From: Corynebacterium dentalis
GTDB lineage: Bacteria > Actinomycetota > Actinomycetes > Mycobacteriales > Mycobacteriaceae
Reading direction: 5' to 3'
Assembly: GCF_900232865.1 (NCBI RefSeq)
Contig: NZ_OCTS01000004.1
Coordinates: 186,001-250,000, forward strand
DNA length: 64,000 nucleotides
A program made the position numbers and the translations under genes. Within the stretch, counting starts at the first letter, position 1; every line of letters starts with the position of its first letter. Shown in pieces: positions 44,655 to 53,396 of this stretch. The notes beneath the pieces were generated by a model, which had not been told where the DNA came from, ran no database searches, and was given only the letters and a program-made list of their open reading frames with translations.

Positions 44655-45038
44655 TTACTCCCCTGCTTGCTGCTGCTCAGCCTGAGCAGCCTCAATCTGC
44701 TTGCGCACCTCTTCCATGTCCAGCTCTTCGGCCTTGCCGATGAGCTCCTGGAGAGCAGCAGCAGGCAGCAGTCCGGCCTCGCGAGCCAGCAGTACGCCGT
44801 CGCGGAAGACCATCAGCGTAGGGATGGACTGGATCTGCAGTGCTGCGGACAGCTCTTGGTTAGCCTCAGTATCAACCTTGCCGAAGGTGTGATCAGGGAA
44901 TTGCTCGCTGACCTCTTCAAAGATTGGTCCGAAGCGCTTACAAGGGCCGCACCACTCTGCCCAGAAGTCCAGCAGCACCACGCCATCCTCAGAGATGGTG
45001 TCCTGGAAGTTCTCGCCGGTGATTTCTACGGTAGCCAT
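44655..45038 (-). CDS. trxA: Thioredoxin
   Basis: 127 aa with active site WAEWCGPCKRFGP (Cys31/Cys34), cis-Pro in SIPTLMVF, and a longer-than-usual acidic/Gln-rich C-terminal helix (EEVRKQIEAAQAEQQQ). General thiol-disulfide reductant in the cytoplasm. AAAGGGAAG upstream of the start. Convergent with the alcohol dehydrogenase. Confidence 0.93.
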   Translation of the reverse strand: MATVEITGENFQDTISEDGVVLLDFWAEWCGPCKRFGPIFEEVSEQFPDHTFGKVDTEANQELSAALQIQSIPTLMVFRDGVLLAREAGLLPAAALQELIGKAEELDMEEVRKQIEAAQAEQQQAGE

Positions 45039-45125
45039 TTTGTAACTTCCCTTTCTTTAGCGGTTCGTTGTTCATTATCAACGCTACGCGACCCATTTCT
45101 TATTCCCTCGGTTAAGCTGTGGTTC

Positions 45126-45632
45126 ATGTCTTCCAAATTCGACGCCAACTCCAACCCTTCCTCAACTTTCTCCATGTGGAAGAAGCTTTCCTCCAAGCCC
45201 GGGGGTTCGCGGCTTTTCTCCGTCGCGGTGTGTGCCAAGGCACCGTACTTTGGCACGGTCTTTCCGCATGTGATCGATATGCGCCCCGGATACTCCGAGG
45301 TCAAAGCACCAAAGTGGATTGGCGTGAACAATCACATCAAAACGTTTCACGCGATTGCCGCCTGCAATGTGGCTGAGATGGCGATGGGCATGTTGGCGGA
45401 GGCTTCACTCCCTGCCACGCACCGCTGGCTGCCGCAAGGGATGCGCACCAAGTACCTGACTAAGTCCACGGGCGGACTGACCGCCAAGGCGACTGCCGAG
45501 CTGCCTGATTTTTCCCAGATCACCAAGGAATCCGGTGGCCAAACGGTGACTGTGACCATTCATTACACCGATGCTGCGGGCAAGGAGCCCGTCTACGCCG
45601 AGATTGATATTTGGGTCACGGCGAAGAAGTAG
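45126..45632 (+). CDS. Hotdog-fold protein (DUF4442-like)
   Basis: 168 aa. GGSRLFSVAVCAKAPYFGTV and VNNHIKTFHAIAACNVAEMA are the hotdog-helix pattern of DUF4442 (YiiD-like) proteins, relatives of PaaI-type thioesterases. The Asn-His-x-x-x-x-His region resembles a thioesterase centre, but activity is not shown. Start ATG 45126 (MSSKFDANS); the frame continues upstream into the antisense of trx and is not coding there. The N-terminal codons carry a motif copy (45135-45147). Confidence 0.75.
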   Translation: MSSKFDANSNPSSTFSMWKKLSSKPGGSRLFSVAVCAKAPYFGTVFPHVIDMRPGYSEVKAPKWIGVNNHIKTFHAIAACNVAEMAMGMLAEASLPATHRWLPQGMRTKYLTKSTGGLTAKATAELPDFSQITKESGGQTVTVTIHYTDAAGKEPVYAEIDIWVTAKK

Positions 45633-45654
45633 TCTCTTTGGGCCGCGTCTGGGG

Positions 45655-46068
45655 TCACACAGGGAAATACGGAACTTGGAAGATCAGGCTGCCCAAAAAG
45701 GTCCCTATCAGGGCCAACAATCCGAAAGTCAACACGCAGAAGAGCAAGTTGAACACCAGGCTTGCTATAGAATTCCACATACCCCACGCTCGTTTTACCT
45801 CCTCCACCATCGCGGTGGAGAAAGTGGTGAAACCTCCACATACGGCGGCGGCAGATACCGCTGCGGGAACCATCACTGTTTGTGGTTGTGCTTCCACAGC
45901 CACAAAGATGATCCCAGTCAGCAGGCCCAGCAACGCGCTACCCAGCAGATTGATCACCGAAACCGTGCTCAAGGGGCTCCATCCTCGCGAACCCTTGAGG
46001 TACTGCTCCATCACGTAGCGTCCCACGGCGCCCAGGCCACCACACACGGCAATGAGAATCCAAGTCAT
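45655..46068 (-). CDS. crcB: Fluoride channel subunit CrcB
   Basis: 137 aa, four helices. Fluc signatures: GGLGAVGRYVM (helix 1), VINLLGSALLGLLTG with the conserved Asn, and GGFTTFSTAMVEE with the Phe box. Fluc channels export fluoride as antiparallel dimers; two adjacent genes suggest a heterodimer. ATGA overlap with the partner gene. I see no fluoride riboswitch upstream. Confidence 0.9.
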   Translation of the reverse strand: MTWILIAVCGGLGAVGRYVMEQYLKGSRGWSPLSTVSVINLLGSALLGLLTGIIFVAVEAQPQTVMVPAAVSAAAVCGGFTTFSTAMVEEVKRAWGMWNSIASLVFNLLFCVLTFGLLALIGTFLGSLIFQVPYFPV

Positions 46069-46580
46069 GACTGGTCACCAGCTTGGCGTCGATCAATCAA
46101 TTTCTGCGCCAACCACAGTCCCAACGCGGCGGCTAGGACTCCCACCAGCAGAGATACGGGCGCCAAAATGAGGCCTTCCAAGCCGGTATGGTCCAACACT
46201 GGATCTCGGCCGATCTCCTCAGTGCTATAGGTGCTGGGCGCTCCTGCCGTTCCATGCATCTCGGCCACGGCCTTCAGCGGAGGAAAGAGGCTAGCGGGGA
46301 TCGCCGAGAAACTCGTGAAACCGCCCAACAGGCCGGTGCCGAGGAATAGTCGTCGCTGATCTTTGGCGTCGGGAATGAGACCAACCAACACTCCGAGCAA
46401 CATGGCACCCACCACGTTGACCAGCAACAACGGCAGCGCTTCGTAGCCGATGAGTCGCAAACCCTGGACGCGGATGAGAGTAGAGATCAACACGCCTAGT
46501 GCCCCGCCGAGAAAAACTAACAGCACCGCTTTCCTGTTCGGCTTAGAAACCGTGTCAGGTAAGCGGTGCTGCCGTGTCAT
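46065..46580 (-). CDS. crcB: Fluoride channel subunit CrcB (partner)
   Basis: 171 aa. GGALGVLISTLIR, LLVNVVGAMLLGVLVG and GGFTSFSAIPASLFPP are the Fluc motifs. A 30-residue hydrophilic insert (HGTAGAPSTYSTEEIGRD) between helices 3 and 4 distinguishes it from its neighbour. Two copies of the window-wide motif (46083-46103 and 46362-46378) lie in this one gene, in the loop codons for IPDAKDQRR and the C-terminal IDRRQAG. Confidence 0.87.
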   Translation of the reverse strand: MTRQHRLPDTVSKPNRKAVLLVFLGGALGVLISTLIRVQGLRLIGYEALPLLLVNVVGAMLLGVLVGLIPDAKDQRRLFLGTGLLGGFTSFSAIPASLFPPLKAVAEMHGTAGAPSTYSTEEIGRDPVLDHTGLEGLILAPVSLLVGVLAAALGLWLAQKLIDRRQAGDQS

Positions 46581-46620
46581 AGGCGCAGAATACTCGCGCG
46601 ACTATGAGTCCTACAACTGT

Positions 46621-47163
46621 TTACTGCTTGATTGCAGAAATGTCGAAGTTCAGGACGATCTTTTCGGAGACCAGCACGCCGCCGGTTTCCAGTCCAGCGT
46701 TGAAGTTCAGACCGAAGTCCTTGCGGTTGATGGTGGTCTGGCCTTCGAAGCCCACGCGGGTGTTGCCGAATGGATCCACGGCCTCGCCGTTGAACTCGAA
46801 ATCAATGGTCACGGACTTGGTGACGTCCTTGATGGTCAGATCGCCGGTGACGACCAGGGTCTCGTCATCCTTGGCGGTGACCTCGGTGGAGGTAAAGGTG
46901 ATCTTTGGGAACTTCTCTACCTCGAAAAAGTCGCCGGTCTTCAGGTGTCCATCGCGATCAGCGTTGCGGGTATCCGCAGAGTTAACGTCAATCTCTACGT
47001 TGACCTGCGCATTGTTGAGATTCTCCTCGGAGGATGCGGTTCCGCTAAATTCGGTGAAGGAACCGCGAACCTTGGTCACCATGGCGTGGCGAGCGGTGAA
47101 GCCGATCTCGGAGTGGGTTGGGTCGATGACAAAGGTACCTGCGTAATTGTTGAGGTTAGACAT
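46621..47163 (-). CDS. YceI-family lipid-binding protein
   Basis: 180 aa from ATG 47163 (AAAGGAA upstream). The YceI barrel: YAGTFVIDPTHSEIGFTARH at the start, VRGSFTEFSG, DFFEVEKFPKITFTS and LTIKDVTKSVTI. No signal peptide, so cytoplasmic, unlike E. coli YceI. Such proteins bind isoprenoids. It is divergent from marR at 47296, a common arrangement that suggests regulation by that repressor. Confidence 0.88.
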   Translation of the reverse strand: MSNLNNYAGTFVIDPTHSEIGFTARHAMVTKVRGSFTEFSGTASSEENLNNAQVNVEIDVNSADTRNADRDGHLKTGDFFEVEKFPKITFTSTEVTAKDDETLVVTGDLTIKDVTKSVTIDFEFNGEAVDPFGNTRVGFEGQTTINRKDFGLNFNAGLETGGVLVSEKIVLNFDISAIKQ

Positions 47164-47295
47164 TGTGAATTCCTTTCCTGGGAACTTCTTTGGGAGAAAT
47201 CTTTTGGTGAGCGCCGTATCCAGTGGTGTTGGCGTTCCGGAAACAACAATAACCGCATATAGGTGATGTGTCAACTACTTGGTCGATGTGATTAA

Positions 47296-47787
47296 ATGAG
47301 AGCTATGAGAGCGACTAACGAACAAGCACTCACCCCTGCCTCCCCTTGGCTCACCGATGCCCAACAGAGCACGTGGCGCGATTGGATCTTGGTCACCAGC
47401 CGCCTAGACACCGCCTTGGCGCGGCAAATGCAGAACGATTCCGCAATCTCCCTGGCAGACTACGGGGTGCTGGTGTATCTTTCCGAGCACCCAGAAAAGC
47501 GCGAGCGAATTGCCGCACTGGCAGATGCCCTGCAATGGGATCGATCCCGGCTTTCCCACCAGATCACCCGCATGACCAAGCGCGGTCTCGTTCGCCGAGA
47601 GCTGTGCAGCAACGATCGCCGCGGCGCCTTCGTGGCCATCGAGGATCACGGCATGGAGATCATCAAAGACGCAGCTCCCGGGCACGCCGGGGCTGTTCGC
47701 GAGCATTTCTTCGAGCAATTGGACGCCGAGGACGTCGAGGATCTCACCCGCATCCTCGGCAAACTGGCGGCACACTTCCGCGACTAA
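47296..47787 (+). CDS. MarR-family transcriptional regulator
   Basis: 163 aa. Winged helix with the recognition helix DRSRLSHQITRMTKRGLVRR and wing SNDRRGAFVAI, flanked by dimerisation helices. Start at ATG 47296, or more likely ATG 47305, which has GAGAG nearer. Probably controls the divergent yceI and itself; I see no clear palindromic operator in the 132-nt gap. Confidence 0.88.
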   Translation: MRAMRATNEQALTPASPWLTDAQQSTWRDWILVTSRLDTALARQMQNDSAISLADYGVLVYLSEHPEKRERIAALADALQWDRSRLSHQITRMTKRGLVRRELCSNDRRGAFVAIEDHGMEIIKDAAPGHAGAVREHFFEQLDAEDVEDLTRILGKLAAHFRD

Positions 47788-47841
47788 GAACGCGGCTCTT
47801 CCCTACCCTGGTATCAGCCGCTCAGGTATCGGCGCGGTTGC

Positions 47842-49317
47842 CTACATCGGCGAGCTGTAATCGCGCGCCATGTCGCTGAACTTTGAGTACTGCAGCTGGT
47901 GGGCCACCGTGACCGTGCCGATGGGACCACCACGGTGCTTCGCCAAGATGATGTCCGCCTCACCAGCACGCTCATGATCTCGGTTAGACGAGTCTGGACG
48001 GTTGATCAACATGACCATGTCCGCGTCCTGCTCCAGGGAACCGGATTCACGCAGGTCAGAGACTCGGGGAAGTGCGTCATCGCCACGAGATTCCACACCA
48101 CGGTTAAGCTGCGAAATGGCGATCACCGGGACATCGACTTCCTTAGCCAACAACTTCAGCTGACGAGAGAACTCCGAGACCTCTTGCTGACGGGATTCCA
48201 CGCGCTGGCCCGAGCTCATCAGCTGGAGGTAATCCACCACCACGAGTGAGAGATCGTGCTGCTGCTTCAAACGGCGGGCCTTTGCGCGAATCTCCATCAT
48301 GGTCAGGTTGGGAGAATCATCGATGAAGATGGGTGCCTGGTCAATCTCTCCGAGGCGCAAAGTCAGGCGCTTCCAGTCATCCTCATCCATCTTGCCACCG
48401 CGCATGGCGGATAGATGCACTTCTGCTTCCGCCGAGAAGATGCGCATCATCACCTCAGACTTGCTCATTTCCAAGCTGAACAGTGCAGACGTCTTCTTGT
48501 GCTTAATGGATGCGCTACGCATGAAGTCCAAGGCGAGCGTGGACTTGCCCACACCAGGTCGCGCAGCCACGATGATCATCTGTCCGCCGTGCAGGCCATT
48601 GGTCATGTCATCCAGATCCACAAAGCCCGTAGGTACACCCTGAGCGAGGCCACCTTCAGCCTCCTTCTCCTCGATCTCCTGCATCGTGTCATCCAAAAGC
48701 TCGGAGAAGATCTGGTAATCCTCCGCAGCAGCAGTGTTCGTCATTTTGAACATCTCTTGCTGGGCGTTATCCACCACAGTGGCCACTTCTGCGCCCTCGA
48801 TGCCGGAGTAGCCCAACTGGACGATCTTCGTTCCCGCCTGCACCAGCCGCCGCAGCGTGGCCTTCTCCGCGACCAAGCTGGCGTAAAAGCCCACGTTGGC
48901 TGAGGTGGGAGTGCGCGAAATGATGCTATGTAGATACGTGGCGCCGCCCACGCTATCCAGCTGCCCATCGCGATCCAAGCGTCCCGCCACAATGACGGGG
49001 TCAATCTCCTTGCCTTCGCCGTACAGCCGCAGAACGGTGTTAAAGATGGTGGCATGGGCGGGACGGTAGAAATCATCCGTGGTGAGCTTTTCCACCACGT
49101 CAGCGATTGCTTCCTTGTTGAGCATCATGCCACCCAACACGCCCTGTTCCGCCTCCACGTTCTGCGGCATTTGGCGGCCAAGGTCTTGCGCGCGGTACCT
49201 ATCCCCCTGTGGCTTACCGCGCGACCATCCCCCTGGCGCTCCCCCGTCTTCAGGGAAATCGCCGTAGCCCGCAGCCCACTGTTCTTCGTCCGGCATACCC
49301 TGTCCCTGTGTACTCAT
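47842..49317 (-). CDS. dnaB: Replicative DNA helicase
   Basis: 491 aa from ATG 49317 (MSTQGQGMPDEEQ); frames upstream of it are not conserved-looking. N-terminal DnaB domain starting PQNVEAEQGVLGGMMLN, then the RecA-like motor: Walker A ARPGVGKSTLALDF, H1a FSLEMSK, H2 LVVVDYLQLM, H3 ISQLNRGVESR, H4 DLRESGSLEQDADMV. There is no intein; the size is normal. Upstream lies the DnaA-box array, so its transcription may respond to DnaA. Confidence 0.95.
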   Translation of the reverse strand: MSTQGQGMPDEEQWAAGYGDFPEDGGAPGGWSRGKPQGDRYRAQDLGRQMPQNVEAEQGVLGGMMLNKEAIADVVEKLTTDDFYRPAHATIFNTVLRLYGEGKEIDPVIVAGRLDRDGQLDSVGGATYLHSIISRTPTSANVGFYASLVAEKATLRRLVQAGTKIVQLGYSGIEGAEVATVVDNAQQEMFKMTNTAAAEDYQIFSELLDDTMQEIEEKEAEGGLAQGVPTGFVDLDDMTNGLHGGQMIIVAARPGVGKSTLALDFMRSASIKHKKTSALFSLEMSKSEVMMRIFSAEAEVHLSAMRGGKMDEDDWKRLTLRLGEIDQAPIFIDDSPNLTMMEIRAKARRLKQQHDLSLVVVDYLQLMSSGQRVESRQQEVSEFSRQLKLLAKEVDVPVIAISQLNRGVESRGDDALPRVSDLRESGSLEQDADMVMLINRPDSSNRDHERAGEADIILAKHRGGPIGTVTVAHQLQYSKFSDMARDYSSPM

Positions 49318-49382
49318 GAGAAGTACTCTAGCGCGCGGCGAGACACTACTAAACTCCTTCGCCAACATCGCCCACAAACGAG

Positions 49383-49659
49383 TTATCCACAACTATACAG
49401 AGCGCACTGTGGATAACTTGGGGATAAGGTGTGGACAGTTTCCTTTTCCCCAGTTGGCCCTGTGGATAAACTGTGGATACGCAAGTCCGCGACCTGCGCG
49501 TTTCTACAAACCCGCAGGTCAGAGCATGCGCCGTGACGGGTTATTCACCGTTTATTGCGGTGGATAACTTGGGGATAAGCGTTTTCCCAGCTCGCGGTAA
49601 GTCAATACTTCTATACCCGCAGGTCACGCATTATTCGCTGATTTCACCTTTTATTCACA
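49383..49659. promoter_or_regulatory. DnaA-box array upstream of dnaB
   Basis: Perfect boxes: TTATCCACA 49383-49391 (+), TGTGGATAA 49408-49416 (-) and 49461-49469 (-), TTATTCACA 49651-49659 (+). One-mismatch boxes: 49419-49427, 49472-49480, 49541-49549, 49559-49567, 49570-49578. That is nine boxes in 277 nt, beginning 66 nt upstream of the dnaB start. It could be a DnaA-titrating or DnaA-regulated region; it is not at a dnaA-dnaN locus. Confidence 0.85.
49409..49626. repeat. Two-unit repeat inside the DnaA-box array
   Basis: GTGGATAACTTGGGGATAAG occurs at 49409-49428 and 49560-49579. ACCCGCAGGTCA occurs at 49510-49521 and 49615-49626, each time downstream of the first element, and each followed by TTATTC. 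The same order twice points to a duplicated module of about 65-115 nt. Confidence 0.8.
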
Positions 49660-49731
49660 TCTTCCAGCTCTGCCCCAAGGAAGTTTTGCACAGGCCAGGA
49701 AATCTCCAAAGCGTGCGGAAAATACACCGAA

Positions 49732-49785
49732 GGCCCCGGAACAATTTCCCCTATGGATACATAGGAAAGAAATCACCACGGGGCC
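49732..49785. other. Long imperfect inverted repeat, possible terminator
   Basis: GGCCCC..GGGGCC outer arms and ATTTCCCCTATG..CATAGGAAAGAAAT inner arms around GATA. It lies between rplI and dnaB and might end the ribosomal operon, although no clear T-run follows. The rest of 49790-50010 holds no credible gene. Confidence 0.4.
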
Positions 49786-50010
49786 CAAGTTGAGGCGCGC
49801 TGTTGTCTATATGTGTCTCAATTTCAGTGAGCAGGATCCCATCCAGCCGTGCGTGCTCCCCCAATAGAGAACACGCGTCTTGGGTGTCTAGGCCAAGCGG
49901 TAGGCAGGCATGCTGCTAAATAACTGTCTTGCTGCTGCGTTAGGCGCAGTTCTTCGCGGCCATCCGTTCACTATCGATATCTCTACCGGTAGCCAGAAAG
50001 CAGGTAAGAA

Positions 50011-50463
50011 CTACTGAGCAACAACCTCGAAGTTCAGGGAAGCAACAATGTCCTTCTGCAGCTTCACATCCACGGCGTAGATACCCGTGGACTTCACTTC
50101 GTTCTTCTTCAAGGCAATAGAGTGCTTGTCCAGGGAACGGCCATTGGCCTTCTTCACTGCTGCGACTACGTCATCAGCGGTGACAGATCCGAACAGCTTG
50201 CCAGCCTCGGAGGTGCGAACCTGGACGGTTACACCGGAGAGGTTTTCCAGCTCTTGCTTGACTTCGCGTGCGTGATCCAGATCGCGGATCTCGCGTGCTT
50301 CCTGAGCGCGCTTGATGCCTTCGATCTGCTTCTCTGCACCGCGGGTTGCCAGGATGGCGTAGCCGCGAGGCAGCAGGTAATTACGTCCGTAGCCAGCCTT
50401 GACTTCAACGATGTCGCCGGGAACACCGAGATTGTCAACGGCGGCGGTGAGGATCAGCTTCAT
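50011..50463 (-). CDS. rplI: 50S ribosomal protein L9
   Basis: 150 aa. N-terminal domain with LTAAVDNLGVPGDIVEVKAG and YGRNYLLPRGYA (the rRNA-binding face), then the long connecting helix (residues 42-75) and the C-terminal domain. Follows ssb by 90 nt on the same strand. In mycobacteria rpsR lies between ssb and rplI; here it is absent. Confidence 0.96.
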   Translation of the reverse strand: MKLILTAAVDNLGVPGDIVEVKAGYGRNYLLPRGYAILATRGAEKQIEGIKRAQEAREIRDLDHAREVKQELENLSGVTVQVRTSEAGKLFGSVTADDVVAAVKKANGRSLDKHSIALKKNEVKSTGIYAVDVKLQKDIVASLNFEVVAQ

Positions 50464-50553
50464 GATCCAGCCTTTCGTTGTGCAATGTTGTGCATTGGAG
50501 TGTGACTTTAAGCGTTTAAAAAGTTTTCTAGTGTCAACTAGTCAACTGGCGAA

Positions 50554-51159
50554 TCAGAACGGTGGGTCTTCATCGCCACCACCGAAACCGGACTGCGGAG
50601 CGGAGTTCCATGGGTCGTCGTCGCGAGACGCATTACGTCCACCGAAGCCCTGGTTACCGCCATTTCCGCCATTGCCAGAGTTACTCTGACCGCCAAAGCC
50701 CTGTGCAGAGCCTTGACCACCCTGGTTGAAGTTCGATTGGCCTCCGCCATTTCCACCAAAGTTGCTGCCCTGGCCGCCTCCGCGGCTGTTAGGGGCTACC
50801 TTTTGCACCTGCGCGGTTGCATACTTCAAAGATGGGCCAACTTCGTCGACCTCAACTTCCATAACGCTACGGCGCTCGCCTTCACGAGTTTCAAAGGAAC
50901 GCTGGCGCAAACGTCCGGTGACAACGATGCGATCACCCTTGGTTAGGGAGTTCGCCACGTTCTCCGCAGCTTGGCGCCACACGTTGCAGGTTAGGAACAG
51001 GGCATCGCCGTCAACCCACTGACCGGCCTGCTGATCGTAGCGACGCGGCGTAGATGCCACGCGAAAGTTTGCTACGGCTGCACCGTTAGGGGTGTAGCGC
51101 AGTTCGGGGTCAGCAACGAGGTTGCCAACCACAGTGATCGGAGTATCTCCCTGTGCCAT
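50554..51159 (-). CDS. ssb: Single-stranded DNA-binding protein
   Basis: 201 aa. OB fold in residues 1-115 ([53 protein letters not shown]), a Gly/Asn/Gln-rich linker and the acidic tip GGGDEDPPF that recruits partner proteins. Organised with rpsF upstream, as in most actinobacteria. Confidence 0.95.
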   Translation of the reverse strand: MAQGDTPITVVGNLVADPELRYTPNGAAVANFRVASTPRRYDQQAGQWVDGDALFLTCNVWRQAAENVANSLTKGDRIVVTGRLRQRSFETREGERRSVMEVEVDEVGPSLKYATAQVQKVAPNSRGGGQGSNFGGNGGGQSNFNQGGQGSAQGFGGQSNSGNGGNGGNQGFGGRNASRDDDPWNSAPQSGFGGGDEDPPF

Positions 51160-51249
51160 AACTCGAGCCTTTTCCTCTGTGTTCGTGAAGTGGTGTGGTG
51201 GTGTCAGTGACCAGAAACTATCCGGTTTCTGGAAAGATCAAGAACCGTA

Positions 51250-51537
51250 TTACTGGTCCTTGCGCAGCACCTTGGTGCGCAAGATGGTGTCGTTGATGTT
51301 GAGGACGCGGTCAAGCTCCTGCACGGTACTTGCTTCACAATTCAGGTCGAGAACAACGTAGATGCCCTCTTCCTTCTTCTGAATTGGGTACTCAAAGCGA
51401 CGCTTGCCCCAGACGTCGACCTTTTCGACTTTACCGTTTTCCTTGCGGACAATATCCAAGAACTTGTCCAGCGACGGGGTAACGGTGCGCTCATCCTGGG
51501 AAGGGTCGATGATAATCATCATTTCGTATTGACGCAC
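51250..51537 (-). CDS. rpsF: 30S ribosomal protein S6
   Basis: 95 aa from GTG 51537 (MRQYEMMIIIDPS), which matches S6 proteins; the GTG/ATG codons 12 nt upstream sit inside an AGGAGG ribosome site and are less likely. Typical: DVWGKRRFEYPIQKKEEGIY near the middle. First gene of the rpsF-ssb-rplI unit. Confidence 0.94.
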   Translation of the reverse strand: MRQYEMMIIIDPSQDERTVTPSLDKFLDIVRKENGKVEKVDVWGKRRFEYPIQKKEEGIYVVLDLNCEASTVQELDRVLNINDTILRTKVLRKDQ

Positions 51538-51678
51538 GGACCTCATCACCTCCTATGGTCTTTGTAGTTTCGGCCATACCCTTTTTGGCATGGCAGGAGG
51601 GTCGTTGCGTCAGCAACCCGTTCAGCTTACTCGCTGTGAGCAGGGAAACCTAATGGCTGTGCGAACCCGCGAGGAGAT

Positions 51679-51870
51679 TCATTGCCCTGCCGCCGCAAAG
51701 AAAATTGCCACAGTAACTGGAACGAAGGTCATAAAGACCACCGCGAGGGCGAACAAGGACCACACCAGTACGCGAGATTTCCGGTAGGAAAAGGCCAAGT
51801 AGCTGCTGCCAAAGAGGATGAATCCGATCATCACGCTGGCCATGGTCACAAACATCGTTGTGTTGTTCAT
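51679..51870 (-). CDS. Small two-helix membrane protein
   Basis: 63 aa: helix 1 FVTMASVMIGFILFGSSYLA, a basic turn SYRKSR, helix 2 VLVWSLFALAVVFMTFVPV. The start overlaps the stop of the GT87 gene by 4 nt, so it is translated with it. Corresponds in position to the gap before rpsF. Function unknown. Confidence 0.65.
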   Translation of the reverse strand: MNNTTMFVTMASVMIGFILFGSSYLAFSYRKSRVLVWSLFALAVVFMTFVPVTVAIFFAAAGQ

Positions 51871-53360
51871 TCTTTTATTCTTCCCGACGACATCCTGGCC
51901 ACACCACTCAGTGGGTCTTTTCCACCATGAGCTGCCCGAACGGGGTCAGGGGAGTAGCCGTATATTTGGCGCACCACAATCACAGCCATCGCGACCAACA
52001 GGCCCAGGCGAATGAGCGTGAATGAATCCACCAGCCAGTCCGGAGCCGCCAACTTGTGGGGGAGGAAGGTCCACATACGCAGGTACCAGTACACGGCCTC
52101 CACCGCGGCCCAGGAGAGCACCAAGCGCCAGCGAGGAAGGGCCAGGACCAGCAGCGGAACCAACCAGAGGGAGTACTGCGGGCTCCACACCTTGTTGGTG
52201 ATCATGAAGGCAAGCACCACCAGGAACGTGATCTGACCCAGCCGGGGCGCCTGCCGTGCGGTGAGTACCACGACAGTCAGCGCGACCAGTGCGGCCAACA
52301 GCAGCATCAGGGTGATCATGTTGAACTGCTCTGCGCCCACCACTGCCTTGCTGGGGGTGGTGCCTTCCCAGCTGCTTCTTCCGGTGGCGTGAGCAATCAC
52401 CGCATAAATGGTGGAGCCCTCCCATCCGCGGGTGGAGTTCAGGCGGAAGAATTCTCCCCACGCCTGGGGATATAGCAGGTAGATGGGCAGATTGACCGCG
52501 ATCCACGTCAACACCGTGCCCGCGATCAATTTGGCCATCGCTGCCCACTGTCGCGCGCGCAGGCACAACAAAATGATGGCACCCACCAGGAAGATCGGCC
52601 ATAGCTTGGCAGCAATTCCCAACCCAGCCAGCACGCCCGCCCCCGTGGGCTTGCAGTGTGCCCACGCCGCGATCGCTGCCACGGCAAACAGGATGGACAG
52701 CACGTCATAGTTTGTGAAGGCATGCACGATGACCAGGGGAGACAGTGCCATCAGAAGTGTGTCCCACTTGCGATTTCCTGCCAGCATCGCGATGATTGCG
52801 CAGGCAGCCATCCAGCACGCACCAAGGAACACTGCGGTCACACCGAGGTTGAGCGCAGCATCGGCTGCAGGTGGAAGTCCCAAGGCGCTCCATACCGAAC
52901 TAACGATGCGGGTCAGTATTGCCATGAGGTACTGGAATAGCCCTGTGATCACGGGATATTCCAGATAGCGCGTCACGCCATCGGCTTGCCAGGAGTAAGC
53001 GTAGGGAAAAATGCCCTCATTGAGCCCCCGGCCGTTATAGAGAACGACGATGTCCGAATAGCAGGCGGAGGTGTACTGCGGCTGGCCGGACCAATCCACA
53101 AACGGGCCGTCGGGAGAGGTGCCCGTGCGTACACAGTTGGCTTTCTGCATCCAGCCAAAAGAGAGAAAGAATGCACTCAAGGCCAGGATGACACGCAGGG
53201 GAGTCCACCACGGTTGCTGTCCGATATACGCGTGCGATCCAGGGGGACCGCCCAGGAAACGAACAAACCCCCGAGCTGCAGGTTCCGTCTGGGAAGGCAG
53301 CACCCGCGGGTGCGCCGTGTTCCCTTCTTTAACCTGTGGCTCGGGGGAGTGGTGGGTCAT
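51867..53360 (-). CDS. GT87-family (GT-C) membrane glycosyltransferase
   Basis: 497 aa with about ten to twelve helices after a 45-residue cytoplasmic N-terminus. The first outer loop carries CYSDIVVLYNGRGLNEG, typical of DUF2029/GT87 polyprenyl-phosphomannose-dependent transferases, and AKLWPIFLVGAI and TNYDVLSILFAV follow. By position it is the Rv0051 counterpart (between ponA1 and rpsF). It should add mannose or another sugar outside the membrane; the acceptor is unknown. Confidence 0.82.
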   Translation of the reverse strand: MTHHSPEPQVKEGNTAHPRVLPSQTEPAARGFVRFLGGPPGSHAYIGQQPWWTPLRVILALSAFFLSFGWMQKANCVRTGTSPDGPFVDWSGQPQYTSACYSDIVVLYNGRGLNEGIFPYAYSWQADGVTRYLEYPVITGLFQYLMAILTRIVSSVWSALGLPPAADAALNLGVTAVFLGACWMAACAIIAMLAGNRKWDTLLMALSPLVIVHAFTNYDVLSILFAVAAIAAWAHCKPTGAGVLAGLGIAAKLWPIFLVGAIILLCLRARQWAAMAKLIAGTVLTWIAVNLPIYLLYPQAWGEFFRLNSTRGWEGSTIYAVIAHATGRSSWEGTTPSKAVVGAEQFNMITLMLLLAALVALTVVVLTARQAPRLGQITFLVVLAFMITNKVWSPQYSLWLVPLLVLALPRWRLVLSWAAVEAVYWYLRMWTFLPHKLAAPDWLVDSFTLIRLGLLVAMAVIVVRQIYGYSPDPVRAAHGGKDPLSGVARMSSGRIKE

Positions 53361-53396
53361 CGTCGTTGCCTTCGAGATAACGGGAGAGTAGCTACC

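Noticed and set aside
46581-46620. Fluoride riboswitch upstream of the crcB pair
   Set aside because: Only 40 nt separate the start from the yceI stop, and the pseudoknot elements are not visible.
47842-49317. Intein in dnaB
   Set aside because: DnaB is a common intein host in this order, but the protein is 491 aa with contiguous helicase motifs.
49383-49659. Chromosomal oriC
   Set aside because: The DnaA boxes are real, but dnaA, dnaN, rpmH and a clear AT-rich unwinding element are absent. I report the array as such, not as the origin.
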